Below are positions 6,183-14,157 of a stretch of DNA of 34,987 bases, one piece after another. Origin of the DNA: a virus; IMG/VR virus record IMGVR_UViG_3300049489_001017, positions 1 through 34,987 of that record, one strand, 5' to 3'. The position numbers and the translations under genes were made by a program. The notes under the pieces were generated by a model, which was not told the DNA's origin, ran no database searches, and saw nothing but the letters and a program-made list of their open reading frames with translations. Every line of letters starts with the position of its first letter. Positions within the stretch are counted from its first letter, which is position 1.

Positions 6183-9100
6183 ATGTTTGTTTCGTTACAT
6201 AATCATTCAAGTTATTCATTATTAGATGCTTTATCAACTCCCAAACAGCTCCTACAACGAGCTAAAGAGTTAAACCAACCTGCCATTGCTATTACAGATC
6301 ATGGTACGTTAGCGTGCGCTTGGGATGCCTACAAAACGGCAAAAGAGCTTGACGTAAAACTAATCATAGGTATTGAAGCATACTTTGCATCAGATGATGA
6401 AAAATTTAAACATATAATTCTTATTGCTAAAAATGCTATAGGATATAGAAACTTATTAACATTAAATAAAAATGGGTTTGATAATTTAAAATTAGTAGGT
6501 AAAAAAGTTTATTCTGTTATTAATTGGGAGCTTTTAGAAAAATATTCAGAAGGATTAATTTGTTTAACTGCTTGTGGTAATGGAATTGTCGCTCAGCATT
6601 TAATGGATAAAAACTTCATTGAAGCAGAAACTGTTGCTTTAAGATTAAAAAATATATTTAAAGATGATCTTGCTTTAGAAGTACAAACTCATAATTTAAA
6701 AACTCATGGAAACTTCTATACAAAAGAAATTGAACAGTCTTTTATTAATAGGCAAATAATTAATTTAGGTAAAAAACTAGATATCAAAGTTGTTCCAACA
6801 ACAAATTCTCATTATATTTATAAAGAACAAGCAAACGTTCAAGATGGTTTATTAGCAATTAGCTCTCATCAAACAGTTTATTCCAATTACAGATTAAAAT
6901 ATAATGTTCCTGATTTATATGTTAAGTCATATGAAGAAGTAAAAGCATTCTTCTCAAGAACATATGGAGAGGAATATGCTGAACAATTATGTAAAAACTC
7001 TGTAGAATTTGCGGAAAAATGTGAAATTCCTGATTGGATTAATCCACAATTCTCTAATGCTTCAGGAAAAGAGCTTCCTGAATTTCCTGTTAAGGACGAA
7101 CCAGATTATAATGAATTCTTAGCTTGGAAGAAAGATGATGTATTAGATGAAGACAAACAATATTTAAGATTTGTTTGTGAGAAGAATTTACATAAAGTTC
7201 CTAATACACAAGAATATAAGGATAGATTAGAAGAAGAGCTTGAAGTAATTGAATTTCATGGTTTTTCTTCTTATATGTTAATTGTTGCTGATTATGTAAA
7301 TTGGGCAAGAAAAAATGGTATTGCTACAGGCACGGGTCGTGGTTGTTTAACTGGGGAAACACGAGTTTTAACAAAAGATGGCTTTAATAGGCTTGATAGT
7401 GTTGAAATTGGAGACGAAGTATATACTCATACTGGAGAAATACATAAAGTAAAGAATAAGTTTTGCTACCAAATTGATGAAGTTGGTTTAAGTATAAAAA
7501 CAGACTTTTCTTTTGATAATATCAATCTTACAAAAGATCATAAAGTATATGCTTCGACTTCTGAGCAAACACAGCCAACATGGATCAAAGCTGAAGATCT
7601 AAAAATTGGAGACTTTATATTTATGCCATTTCCAGTAAGGCAAAATAAAAGTAATTATATTTTAAAGAAATATCTTTTATCATTACTTAATTTTAATAAA
7701 AATGGAGCTATAATTAATACTAAGTCTTTAAAATATGCATTGGAAATAAAAGAAGAATTATTATATAATAAAATCCCATGCTCAATCTTAACAATAGAAG
7801 ACTCTTATGGTTTGATGTCTTATCAAGTAATTTTTAATAAATCAAATAATATTAAAGACAATGGATACTATTGTAAAATCACTGAAATCAATGAGTTAAA
7901 ACTAACTGAAGTATATGATATTTCAGTAGAAAAAGATACATCCTACGTCACTTCTAATTATGCGGTTCATAACTCAGCAGGCGGGTCCCTAATAGCATAT
8001 TTAACGGGAATTCATTGTGCTGATCCTATTAAATACAATCTAATCTTTGCTCGTTTTCATAATAAAGAGAAGCAGTCTTTTCCTGATATTGACTTAGACT
8101 TTGCTCCATCAGGAAGAGATAGAGTTTTAAATTATCTTAAAAATAAATATGGAGAAGATCGTGTTGCCCATGTATCTAACGTAAATACAATTACTCCTAA
8201 AGTCTATGCAAGAGATATTTCTAGAATCTTTGAATTAGGAGGATCGAAAGAACAGGCTGTTATCATAGGAGATACTATTGCCGATATTATTCCTTCTGAA
8301 ATTCATAGCATTGATGCTGCTATTAAAGAAGTAGCATTGTTTTATGAATATGGAAAGAAATATCCTCAATTGATAGATATGAAAGAAATAAATGGCAAAT
8401 ACCGAGCATGGTCAACTCATGCAGGTGGTGTTATTATTTCTAAAAGATCATTAGTAGGGTTAGTTCCATTAAGAAGAGATAAAGATGGAGTGCTTTGCTT
8501 AGAATATGATAAAGTAGCAGCTGAAGATAATGGTCTTGTTAAAATGGATATTCTAGGACTATCAACCTTAGACACAATCCAATTAACATATGATTTATTA
8601 AAAAGAGCTGGAAAAGAAATTACTAATGATAGTAACTTTGATGTATATGATGAAAAAACATATAATCTATTAGCCGCAGGAGATACATTCTGTGTATTCC
8701 AATTAGGAACTTCTGGCGGAACAATGGAACTTTGCAGAGGCATTAAACCTAAATGCATTGAAGACATTAGCCATATCAATGCATTAGCAAGACCTTCTTC
8801 AAAAGAAATTAGAATTCCATTTATTAAAGCTAGAGAAAAGAATGAAGTTAAATTATTACATCCTTCATTAGATAGAGCATTATCTGGAACATTCGGATTT
8901 GGTTTATATGAAGAATGTTTAATGTATTTGGCAGCAGATGTTGCTGGATGGTCTTTACATAAAGCTGATGGATTAAGAAAATTAACAAAAGAAAAAGGCA
9001 AAAACCCCAAGAAAGCCAAAGCTTTATTAGAAGGGTTTATGAATGATGCTATTGCTAATGGCATAGAGCCAGATATTGCAAAAGAAATTACTTATGGAAT

Positions 9101-10223
9101 TGTTTCTACATTTAGTGGTTATGGTTTTAATTTAAGCCATTCTATTTTATATAGTATGCTTTCATATCAAACAGCATATTTGAAAGCACATTTTCCTACA
9201 GAGTTTTTGTTAGCAAATTTAATGCAAGAAGTAACTTCTAATTCTTTAAATTCTGAAGATAATATAAAGAAAATTAAAGAAGAATTACGCAAGCATAATA
9301 TTTCAATTTTACCTCCAAATATAAATGAATCTGAACTTCATTATACAATTTCGGATGAAAAGCTTCTTACAGGATTAAATGGATTAAAGTTTGTTGGAGA
9401 AGATGCTATTAGAGATATTATTGATAAGCGTCCATTTAAAAGCTTTTTTGATTTTATGGTTAGAGCAGATACAAGAAAAGTTAGGGCAAATACAATTCAA
9501 GCTTTAGCTGCTTCAGGAGCATTAGATACATTTAATCTTAATAGAAAAGATATGTATCTATATTGTCAGGATTATAGAAAGAAACTTGGCGTTTGGTTAA
9601 AGAAACATAATCCATTAACTGAAGAATTTAATTATCCTTGGGATAATAATAAGGAATGGTCAAAGCAAGAACTATTTGCTTTGGAAACCAAATTTATTGG
9701 CGAATCTTTTATTTGCTCATTAAAAGAAGCTTATCCTAAATTATTCAAAGAAGATTATATTAAATTCAAAGATATTAAATCATTAGAGAATAAATCCCAA
9801 ATTAAATTAACAAAAGGAATTATTAAGAGCTTGTTTGAAATTACCATAAAAAAAGAAGGTTCTAAGTTTTATGGTAAAAAGATGGCTAAGATTTTACTTG
9901 AAGATGGAGAGAATAATTTTATTAATCTAACTATCTTTCCAGACAGATTAGAAAAGATAAATGCAAGAATGAATGAAATTCATAGGGGATTATGCTTGGT
10001 CGAAAATATTGGGCTATCATTTTCTGCTTCTGTTAATATTTATGAAGATGAACCTTCTTTGATTTTAAATGATCTTTTTATGGCTTATGATATTCCTGCC
10101 TTGCCAAAAGACCTTACTGCTAAAAAAGTTACCATTAAAAAAGAAAAATCTGAACAAATTAGTATTGATGATATTGAATCAGATTTAATTAATGAAGGTT
10201 TACTTAGTCTTGATGATGATTGA
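6183..10223 (+). CDS. dnaE: DNA polymerase III alpha subunit (C family) with an in-frame intein
   Basis: 1346 residues as translated; 1136 after removal of a 210-residue intein (residues 388-597), close to bacterial DnaE. The N-terminal PHP domain has H6 and H8 (LHNHSSYS) and TDH (38-40). The polymerase core has GRG/SAGGS split by the intein, the catalytic aspartates D635 and D637 in PDIDLDF, and the third, D789, in LVKMDILGL. Fingers (WSTHAGGVIIS), a helix-hairpin-helix region and a C-terminal OB-type segment follow. There is no DnaQ-like exonuclease domain, so proofreading would come from the PHP domain or elsewhere. The acidic C-terminus resembles the usual tail. It is followed by a strong terminator, so the gene ends its transcription unit. 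Phages more often carry A- or B-family polymerases, so this places the phage among those with a bacterial-type replicase. Confidence 0.95.
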   Translation: MFVSLHNHSSYSLLDALSTPKQLLQRAKELNQPAIAITDHGTLACAWDAYKTAKELDVKLIIGIEAYFASDDEKFKHIILIAKNAIGYRNLLTLNKNGFDNLKLVGKKVYSVINWELLEKYSEGLICLTACGNGIVAQHLMDKNFIEAETVALRLKNIFKDDLALEVQTHNLKTHGNFYTKEIEQSFINRQIINLGKKLDIKVVPTTNSHYIYKEQANVQDGLLAISSHQTVYSNYRLKYNVPDLYVKSYEEVKAFFSRTYGEEYAEQLCKNSVEFAEKCEIPDWINPQFSNASGKELPEFPVKDEPDYNEFLAWKKDDVLDEDKQYLRFVCEKNLHKVPNTQEYKDRLEEELEVIEFHGFSSYMLIVADYVNWARKNGIATGTGRGCLTGETRVLTKDGFNRLDSVEIGDEVYTHTGEIHKVKNKFCYQIDEVGLSIKTDFSFDNINLTKDHKVYASTSEQTQPTWIKAEDLKIGDFIFMPFPVRQNKSNYILKKYLLSLLNFNKNGAIINTKSLKYALEIKEELLYNKIPCSILTIEDSYGLMSYQVIFNKSNNIKDNGYYCKITEINELKLTEVYDISVEKDTSYVTSNYAVHNSAGGSLIAYLTGIHCADPIKYNLIFARFHNKEKQSFPDIDLDFAPSGRDRVLNYLKNKYGEDRVAHVSNVNTITPKVYARDISRIFELGGSKEQAVIIGDTIADIIPSEIHSIDAAIKEVALFYEYGKKYPQLIDMKEINGKYRAWSTHAGGVIISKRSLVGLVPLRRDKDGVLCLEYDKVAAEDNGLVKMDILGLSTLDTIQLTYDLLKRAGKEITNDSNFDVYDEKTYNLLAAGDTFCVFQLGTSGGTMELCRGIKPKCIEDISHINALARPSSKEIRIPFIKAREKNEVKLLHPSLDRALSGTFGFGLYEECLMYLAADVAGWSLHKADGLRKLTKEKGKNPKKAKALLEGFMNDAIANGIEPDIAKEITYGIVSTFSGYGFNLSHSILYSMLSYQTAYLKAHFPTEFLLANLMQEVTSNSLNSEDNIKKIKEELRKHNISILPPNINESELHYTISDEKLLTGLNGLKFVGEDAIRDIIDKRPFKSFFDFMVRADTRKVRANTIQALAASGALDTFNLNRKDMYLYCQDYRKKLGVWLKKHNPLTEEFNYPWDNNKEWSKQELFALETKFIGESFICSLKEAYPKLFKEDYIKFKDIKSLENKSQIKLTKGIIKSLFEITIKKEGSKFYGKKMAKILLEDGENNFINLTIFPDRLEKINARMNEIHRGLCLVENIGLSFSASVNIYEDEPSLILNDLFMAYDIPALPKDLTAKKVTIKKEKSEQISIDDIESDLINEGLLSLDDD
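7344..7973 (+). mobile_element. Intein in DnaE at GRG^S, with degenerate LAGLIDADG remnant
   Basis: 210 residues running from Cys1 (precursor C388) to His-Asn (H596, N597), followed by Ser598 as the +1 nucleophile. Block A is CLTGETRVLTKDG; block B has T63-x-x-H66 (LTKDHKVYA); a late-B strand is EDLKIGDFIFMP; block F is EVYDISVEKDTSYVTSN; block G is AVHN. The block F histidine position appears to be Thr199. Between the splicing halves, intein residues 111-165 look like the second half of a LAGLIDADG endonuclease (LLSLLNFNKNG, then NTKSLKYALEIKEELL, IPCSILTI and YQVIF), but the catalytic Asp is replaced and the first half is missing. Splicing looks intact while homing is probably lost. The insertion interrupts the polymerase active-site motif, so splicing is required for a working polymerase. 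Confidence 0.92.
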
Positions 10224-10246
10224 AAATTAGTATTAAGTTAACATTT

Positions 10247-10292
10247 ATAACAAATGTCATAATAACGTCACAATTATTATGACATTTGTTAT
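10247..10292 (+). terminator. Strong rho-independent terminator after dnaE
   Basis: A perfect 19-bp inverted repeat (arms 10247-10265 and 10274-10292) with an 8-base loop, followed by TTTTTATTT. The stem is AT-rich (core CAAATGTCATAATAA). It sits in the 120-base gap between dnaE and the next gene. The symmetry means it could also work on the other strand, but no gene is seen there. Confidence 0.85.
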
Positions 10293-10319
10293 TTTTATTT
10301 GTAAAATCTATCAAACGAC

Positions 10320-10328
10320 TGATATATA
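10320..10328 (+). promoter_or_regulatory. Extended -10 promoter element TGA-TATATA upstream of the HTH-coil gene
   Basis: TG (10320-10321), one base, then TATATA (10323-10328). The 14-base string ACTGATATATAGCT is shared exactly with the element at 23184-23197. A loose -35-like TTGTAA lies at 10299-10304, 18 bases before the hexamer. The element follows a terminator and precedes GAGG and the ATG at 10344, so it fits the start of a new transcription unit. Confidence 0.6.
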
Positions 10329-10343
10329 GCTATTGAGGTTAAA

Positions 10344-11111
10344 ATGAAATTATCAGAATGGGCATTAAAGCAAGGCATTAGTTATCAGACGGCATTACGA
10401 CAATTTAAAGATAATAAGTTACCCAAAACAGTTGAGGCATATCAAACATCACCTGGGGCAACAATTTTTGTTGAAGAGAAGAATATGAATACAGCTACAA
10501 ATTTATTTGATTTAGTAATACAATTTACAAATGAAAAACGAACAATATCTGAGTTTGCTTCTAAATTAATAACTTTATATGACTTAACATTAAAGAATGA
10601 AGTCCCTGAAGAACCAGTAATTTCTGATGAGCAAAAAGAAATTGAAGCTCAGTTAATTGCTAAAGAAGAAAAAGAATTTGCAGAGCAAGAAGCTCGTAAA
10701 TTAAAAGAAAAGCGATTGAAAGATTCTATAAAAATAGAAAAACATTTAAAGGATTATATAAAAGAAAATGGACCTAAAGTATCTGATGTATATTTGAAAT
10801 CTTTAAAAGAAAAAGCAAAGAAACAAGCAGAGCAAATTACTTCTTCGACTAAAGCTATTGATAAAATCAAAAAAGCAGTTTTATTTATAAAACAAGAAGC
10901 TGAAAAAGATAATGACATTTCTCTTCATCCATTAGATGGAGAATCAGTTTTAGATGTTTCGCTTTTAAACTTAGTTGAAGAACCAGTTGATCAAAATACT
11001 TTACCTAAAACTGAGAAATTATCAAGTTGCACAGATATAACATATAATCAAAACCCTAATGCTGTTACATTCAAAACTACTTCAGAAGTTGAAGAAGACT
11101 ACGAGAAATAA
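10344..11111 (+). CDS. IS607-type HTH domain fused to a charged coiled coil
   Basis: 255 residues. Residues 1-46 (MKLSEWALKQGISYQTALRQ, then FKDNKLP, then GATIFVEE) closely match the MerR-like DNA-binding N-terminus of IS607-family serine recombinases: a KLSxWAxKxGISYxTA helix-turn-helix and a wing ending in strands. The serine recombinase catalytic domain that should follow is absent. Instead there is a Glu/Lys-rich helical region (about 85-190; QKEIEAQLIAKEEKEFAEQE and more) and an acidic, Ser/Thr-rich tail. No mobile element ends are seen nearby. It probably binds DNA through the N-terminus and assembles through the coil. It is first in a new operon behind a promoter element, ahead of a zinc protein and the UvsX region. 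A replication or recombination accessory role, or a regulator, is inferred from context only. Confidence 0.7.
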   Translation: MKLSEWALKQGISYQTALRQFKDNKLPKTVEAYQTSPGATIFVEEKNMNTATNLFDLVIQFTNEKRTISEFASKLITLYDLTLKNEVPEEPVISDEQKEIEAQLIAKEEKEFAEQEARKLKEKRLKDSIKIEKHLKDYIKENGPKVSDVYLKSLKEKAKKQAEQITSSTKAIDKIKKAVLFIKQEAEKDNDISLHPLDGESVLDVSLLNLVEEPVDQNTLPKTEKLSSCTDITYNQNPNAVTFKTTSEVEEDYEK

Positions 11112-11119
11112 GAGGTTTT

Positions 11120-11752
11120 ATGAAATGTGTATCATGTGAAGCCGAAATAGATCCAAAATGGAAAAATGCAATTAGCCAAAACTTATGTCCATTTTGTGGA
11201 AATCCAATTTTAGAAGAAACTTTAAAAGAAGGATTAGCTGTTCTTGCTGAAGTAATGAAAGCTTTAGAAGGCTATGAAGAGCATGTAAATGATTGGTTAT
11301 TTGCTAACTATGGTTATATTAAATCAAATCAAAAATATAAACCAAAGCCAATTAGGTCAAATAATTCTAAAGAAGATGAAGTAATTGATGTTCAAGACCA
11401 AGAAGTTACAGATGCATTTATGCAACGTGCAGGTTCTTCTAAACTAATTGCTGAACAATCAAGGTTAAGAGATATGGCTAATAGGATTAAGAAAGGAGAA
11501 ACTACTATGATCTTAAGTGAAAATGGAGATTCTTCTACTGTTAGTTTTGATCCATCAATATTAGAATCAAATGTAGATTCAGATGATATTAGCAATTTAG
11601 ATGACGATGACATTCCTGCAAGTGTTTTGAATTTTGCTAAAGGCGGTAACTCTAGTGATATAGTAAAGTTACAAAACTCCTTGTCTAAGAAAGCAGAATC
11701 CCAAAATTCCTTTCGTTCGGGCAAAGGGTCATTTTCCAGATCATCTAGTTAA
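11120..11752 (+). CDS. Hypothetical protein with N-terminal zinc ribbon (210 aa)
   Basis: Not recognised. The first 30 residues hold C3-x-x-C6 and C23-x-x-C26 (MKCVSCEAEID, then LCPFCGNPI), a standard zinc ribbon, and the second pair is in a CPFCGN knuckle. A helical stretch follows (KEGLAVLAEVMKALEGYEEH), then a long acidic, Ser/Asp-rich region that is probably flexible (SNVDSDDISNLDDDDIPASV) and a Ser/Arg-rich tail (SFRSGKGSFSRSSS). The ATG follows AAGAGG, a clear ribosome-binding site, 8 bases after the previous gene. It could bind DNA, RNA polymerase or another replication protein. The acidic tail resembles those of single-strand DNA-binding or transcription accessory proteins, but that is not decisive. 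Confidence 0.65.
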   Translation: MKCVSCEAEIDPKWKNAISQNLCPFCGNPILEETLKEGLAVLAEVMKALEGYEEHVNDWLFANYGYIKSNQKYKPKPIRSNNSKEDEVIDVQDQEVTDAFMQRAGSSKLIAEQSRLRDMANRIKKGETTMILSENGDSSTVSFDPSILESNVDSDDISNLDDDDIPASVLNFAKGGNSSDIVKLQNSLSKKAESQNSFRSGKGSFSRSSS

Positions 11753-11766
11753 CAAGATAAAATCCA

Positions 11767-12066
11767 ATGCCTTTAAGAATTGTAGATAATAAAAAAGTGG
11801 ACATGACAGATCATGAATTTGATTTGTATGAAAAAATTGTAAAATCATATACAAATCTTCCTTATCAAAAAGGGGAAGATTTGTTTATGGATCTGTTTGA
11901 GTCTGATGATAATGGAATTATAGTATTCCTTAGACCTCCAACAGATAAAGCTACTACTTTAGAAATTTTCTTATTTCTAGTTAGCTTAATGAATCAACAG
12001 CATCTTAGAGCTATGTATGCTCAAATAGAAGATTTAGCTAATCAAGTAAAACAAAAGTTAGGTTAA
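11767..12066 (+). CDS. Hypothetical protein (99 aa)
   Basis: Not recognised. 99 residues, predicted mixed alpha/beta: MPLRIVDNKKVDMTDHEFDL, a helix, a beta hairpin (NGIIVFLRPPTD) and two C-terminal helices (LEIFLFLVSLMNQQHLRAM, then IEDLANQVKQKL). The hydrophobic C-terminal helix is short and amphipathic, so it is not called as membrane. It ends one base before the next gene's ATG and sits between a zinc protein and a UvsY-like candidate. The order suggests a recombination or replication operon. The compact helix-strand-helix form is seen in many small phage accessory proteins. Confidence 0.6.
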   Translation: MPLRIVDNKKVDMTDHEFDLYEKIVKSYTNLPYQKGEDLFMDLFESDDNGIIVFLRPPTDKATTLEIFLFLVSLMNQQHLRAMYAQIEDLANQVKQKLG

Positions 12067-12067
12067 T

Positions 12068-12571
12068 ATGCAAGTTAAAGATTTAATTGGTACAGGTTTT
12101 GATACTGATGTTTCATTATTCGATATGACAGAAATTCAATCTGTCTTATATACATTACAAAATGAAAGCCCTATTGATTTAGCTCATGCAGAAATGCTAC
12201 AACAAAAAGCTTTAAGAGGAGCTGATATCTTATCAGAATATCTTGGAGAAATTGTTAGAGTTTTATCTTTTCTTGAATCAAAAGTAAATTCTACTAAAAA
12301 TAAAGTTTCTTTAGAATATAAAACTCCTGATGGTTCAAAAGCAACTCTTGATATGAAAAAATGGGCAGCTGAAGTTTCTCCTGAAGTTGAAGCCATTTTA
12401 CTTAAACTTGCTAGCATTAAAGGCGTCAAAGCTGTCTTGGATAAGAAATATGATATTTTAATTAAAAGCCATCATCATTATAAAGATATTGCTACTGGAA
12501 TGAGACGAACAGTATTAGGATATACTGTTGGAGTTGGTAGTAAAAGAGATGATATTCCCGAAGGATATTGA
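12068..12571 (+). CDS. Candidate UvsY-like recombination mediator
   Basis: 167 residues, mostly helical. From about residue 40 it has an amphipathic helix (LQQKALRGADILSEYLGEIV, then LSFLESKV), a short turn with TPDGSKATLDMKKWAAE, and a C-terminal helical region rich in basic and aromatic residues (VLDKKYDILIKSHHHYKDIA and MRRT). T4 UvsY, which loads UvsX onto gp32-covered DNA, has a comparable arrangement of helices ending in a basic segment. The overall identity by eye is low. Position is the main support: the gene lies directly before the UvsX/RecA gene, and an SSB gene follows. Its TGA stop (12569-12571) also forms the TG of the uvsX promoter element. Alternatively it may be an unrelated helical protein. 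Confidence 0.4.
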   Translation: MQVKDLIGTGFDTDVSLFDMTEIQSVLYTLQNESPIDLAHAEMLQQKALRGADILSEYLGEIVRVLSFLESKVNSTKNKVSLEYKTPDGSKATLDMKKWAAEVSPEVEAILLKLASIKGVKAVLDKKYDILIKSHHHYKDIATGMRRTVLGYTVGVGSKRDDIPEGY

Positions 12572-12577
12572 TATATA
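12569..12577 (+). promoter_or_regulatory. Extended -10 promoter element TGA-TATATA upstream of uvsX/recA
   Basis: The stop codon TGA of the preceding gene supplies the TG of the element; TATATA is 12572-12577. No -35 is evident. Initiation about 7 bases after the hexamer would place the start near 12584, at the foot of the leader hairpin. The same form is seen at 10320, 14143, 15490 and 23186. Confidence 0.6.
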
Positions 12578-12581
12578 AGAA

Positions 12582-12627
12582 GGTAGCGAGGGCTAATAAA
12601 GCTGAGTCTTTTAAATTAGCCGCTATC
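12582..12627 (+). promoter_or_regulatory. uvsX/recA leader stem-loop
   Basis: GGTAGC (12582-12587) pairs with GCTATC (12622-12627) and, after a 3-base bulge, GGCTAAT (12591-12597) pairs with ATTAGCC (12615-12621), around a 17-base loop. It is followed directly by AAAAAAGGAAAAT and the ATG. The stem ends before the ribosome-binding site, so it may stabilise the 5' end or form a protein target rather than block translation. Confidence 0.55.
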
Positions 12628-12640
12628 AAAAAAGGAAAAT

Positions 12641-13807
12641 ATGAAAAGTAGTTTAGATTCATTTTTTAAATCATTCTCAGACACAGAAGATTTAATGGAT
12701 GCCAGAGTTGCATCTGCTGTAAGTAATATAAAATTACCAGTTATTCATTCTGGCTCACATGTATTAGATGATGCATTATCATCTGGTGGTCTTCCTAAAG
12801 GAAGATTAATTCAATTTTATGGTCCACCTGGATCTGGTAAATCATTAATGGCTATGATAGCCATTCATAATGCTCAAATTGACGATCCAGAAGCAATGCA
12901 AGTATTCATTGATGCCGAGCAAACATTTGATGTTTCTTGGGCAAAGAAATTAGGCATCAACATAAATAAGGTGTGGGTCGTTGATGGTGACTTGGCTGTC
13001 AATGGTCGTAGATGCTTTGAAATGCTCTTAGGAGTGCCAAAAGAAGACGCTAAACACGTTCTAAAGGGCAAGTCTAAGGAAGGGTTGTTAGACAAGATTG
13101 CTTCAAAAGCAGAAAATATTAATTTAATTATATTGGATTCATTAGGAGCAATTATTCCTCCTGGAGAAGATACTTCTGCTATTGGTAAGATGAATATGTC
13201 TTTGATGGCTAGGTTCTTATCAACAACGTTTAAGAAATTGTCATTGGAAGTTAAGAAAGCAAATGTTCCATTTATTGTAATTAATCATAAGAGAGATAAT
13301 ATGGGAATGTATGGTCCTGATCATACTTTCTCTGGTGGAAATTCTTATGGTCATTTCTTGTCAGCTAATATTTACTTTGAAGGTGTTCAAAGAAAAGATG
13401 AAATGATATTAGATGCAAATGAAAATAAGATAGGTGGAAAAATAAGAGCCACTGTAGAAAAGTCTAAGTTTGGTCCGTGGCCACGGAAATGTGAGTTCAA
13501 GGTTATGTTTGCCACGGGTGTTATTAATTTACATGAAGAAATTTTAGATCTTGCTATTCAATATGGTATTGTTGAAAGACCTACTACTGTTTCTTATACT
13601 TATAAAGATCAAACATGGCGTGGTAGGGCTGCAACAGAAGAAGCACTTTTAGCTGACGAATCTTTACAACAAGAGCTGTTGGCTGTTATAGAGGAAGCAA
13701 GAATGAAGCACTCAGAAGAGCAGGTTGAAGACAGTAAAATTGTTGAAGAACCTTCTTTTGAAGAAGAATTAGAAAAAGCTAAAAAGAAGAGTAAAAAACA
13801 TGAGTGA
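12641..13807 (+). CDS. uvsX: UvsX/RecA-family strand-exchange recombinase
   Basis: 388 residues, like T4 UvsX (about 390). Walker A is GPPGSGKS (61-68), the catalytic glutamate is in DAEQTFD (91-97, as in RecA DAEHALD), and Walker B is LIILDS (162-167). DNA-binding loop regions follow (SAIGKMNMSLMARFLSTTF; INHKRDNMGMYGPDHTFSGG), with the GG-containing loop L2. The tail is charged (EEQVEDSKIVEEPSFEEELE, then KKKSKKH). The protein forms filaments on single-stranded DNA and drives strand invasion for recombination-dependent replication and repair. It is preceded by a UvsY-like candidate and followed by an SSB, the three-part T4 presynaptic set. The ATG lies behind AAGGAAA. Bases about 12970-13095 use more C/G-ending codons than the rest. 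It overlaps the next gene by 8 bases. Confidence 0.93.
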   Translation: MKSSLDSFFKSFSDTEDLMDARVASAVSNIKLPVIHSGSHVLDDALSSGGLPKGRLIQFYGPPGSGKSLMAMIAIHNAQIDDPEAMQVFIDAEQTFDVSWAKKLGININKVWVVDGDLAVNGRRCFEMLLGVPKEDAKHVLKGKSKEGLLDKIASKAENINLIILDSLGAIIPPGEDTSAIGKMNMSLMARFLSTTFKKLSLEVKKANVPFIVINHKRDNMGMYGPDHTFSGGNSYGHFLSANIYFEGVQRKDEMILDANENKIGGKIRATVEKSKFGPWPRKCEFKVMFATGVINLHEEILDLAIQYGIVERPTTVSYTYKDQTWRGRAATEEALLADESLQQELLAVIEEARMKHSEEQVEDSKIVEEPSFEEELEKAKKKSKKHE

Positions 13808-14123
13808 AATCACTATTCAACAAACAAATTTTTCAGCACCTGTTCCACAGTTTAAAACAAAGCCTCATATAGTTTTCTTAAATGATAAGAAAAACAATAT
13901 CTTTGTTACAATAGATAGTCCAGAAGAAACTGTAAATTTTATAAAATGTAAAGGTTTCTTTGTAGACTCAGGTTCTGAAGATAGTTATGAGAAAATGGAA
14001 TCTGTAAGTTTGTTGAAATTAGTTTCTTCAAAAATTGAAAGTGATAAAGATTCTATAATCGAATGTTCATTTTCATGCTTCTACGTTAAAAGAGTAAAAA
14101 GTTTAATTTTTAAACAAAAGTAA
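13800..14123 (+). CDS. Hypothetical protein (107 aa)
   Basis: Not recognised. 107 residues, beta-rich: VFLNDKKNNIFVTIDS, FIKCKGFFVDSG, then DSIIECSFSCFYVKRVKSLI. The ATG lies inside the end of the uvsX coding region (8-base overlap) with GAAGAG upstream, so it is probably co-translated with UvsX. It has four scattered cysteines without zinc-finger spacing and no membrane segment. It lies between uvsX and the SSB promoter. A small protein that acts with the recombinase is a reasonable guess but has no sequence support. Confidence 0.6.
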   Translation: MSEITIQQTNFSAPVPQFKTKPHIVFLNDKKNNIFVTIDSPEETVNFIKCKGFFVDSGSEDSYEKMESVSLLKLVSSKIESDKDSIIECSFSCFYVKRVKSLIFKQK

Positions 14124-14142
14124 TATTAAATCCAAAAAGGTT

Positions 14143-14151
14143 TGATATATA
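14143..14151 (+). promoter_or_regulatory. Extended -10 promoter element TGA-TATATA upstream of ssb
   Basis: TG 14143-14144, TATATA 14146-14151, no -35 seen. A start about 7 bases downstream (near 14158) coincides with the first base of the leader hairpin. The gap to the previous gene is intergenic, so the sequence is free of coding constraint, which strengthens the case. Confidence 0.6.
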
Positions 14152-14157
14152 ATAGAA

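Noticed and set aside
8417-9064. 215-residue antisense ORF within dnaE
   Set aside because: It lies fully inside the catalytic part of dnaE and mirrors its codon pattern, with no ribosome-binding site or family motif. Other antisense ORFs (e.g. 4183-4401, 11392-11724, 12874-13095, 16152-16355, 19439-19780, 26244-26504) are rejected for the same reason.
10344-11111. An IS607 insertion sequence
   Set aside because: The serine recombinase catalytic domain, the second IS607 gene and element ends are all missing; only the HTH is shared.
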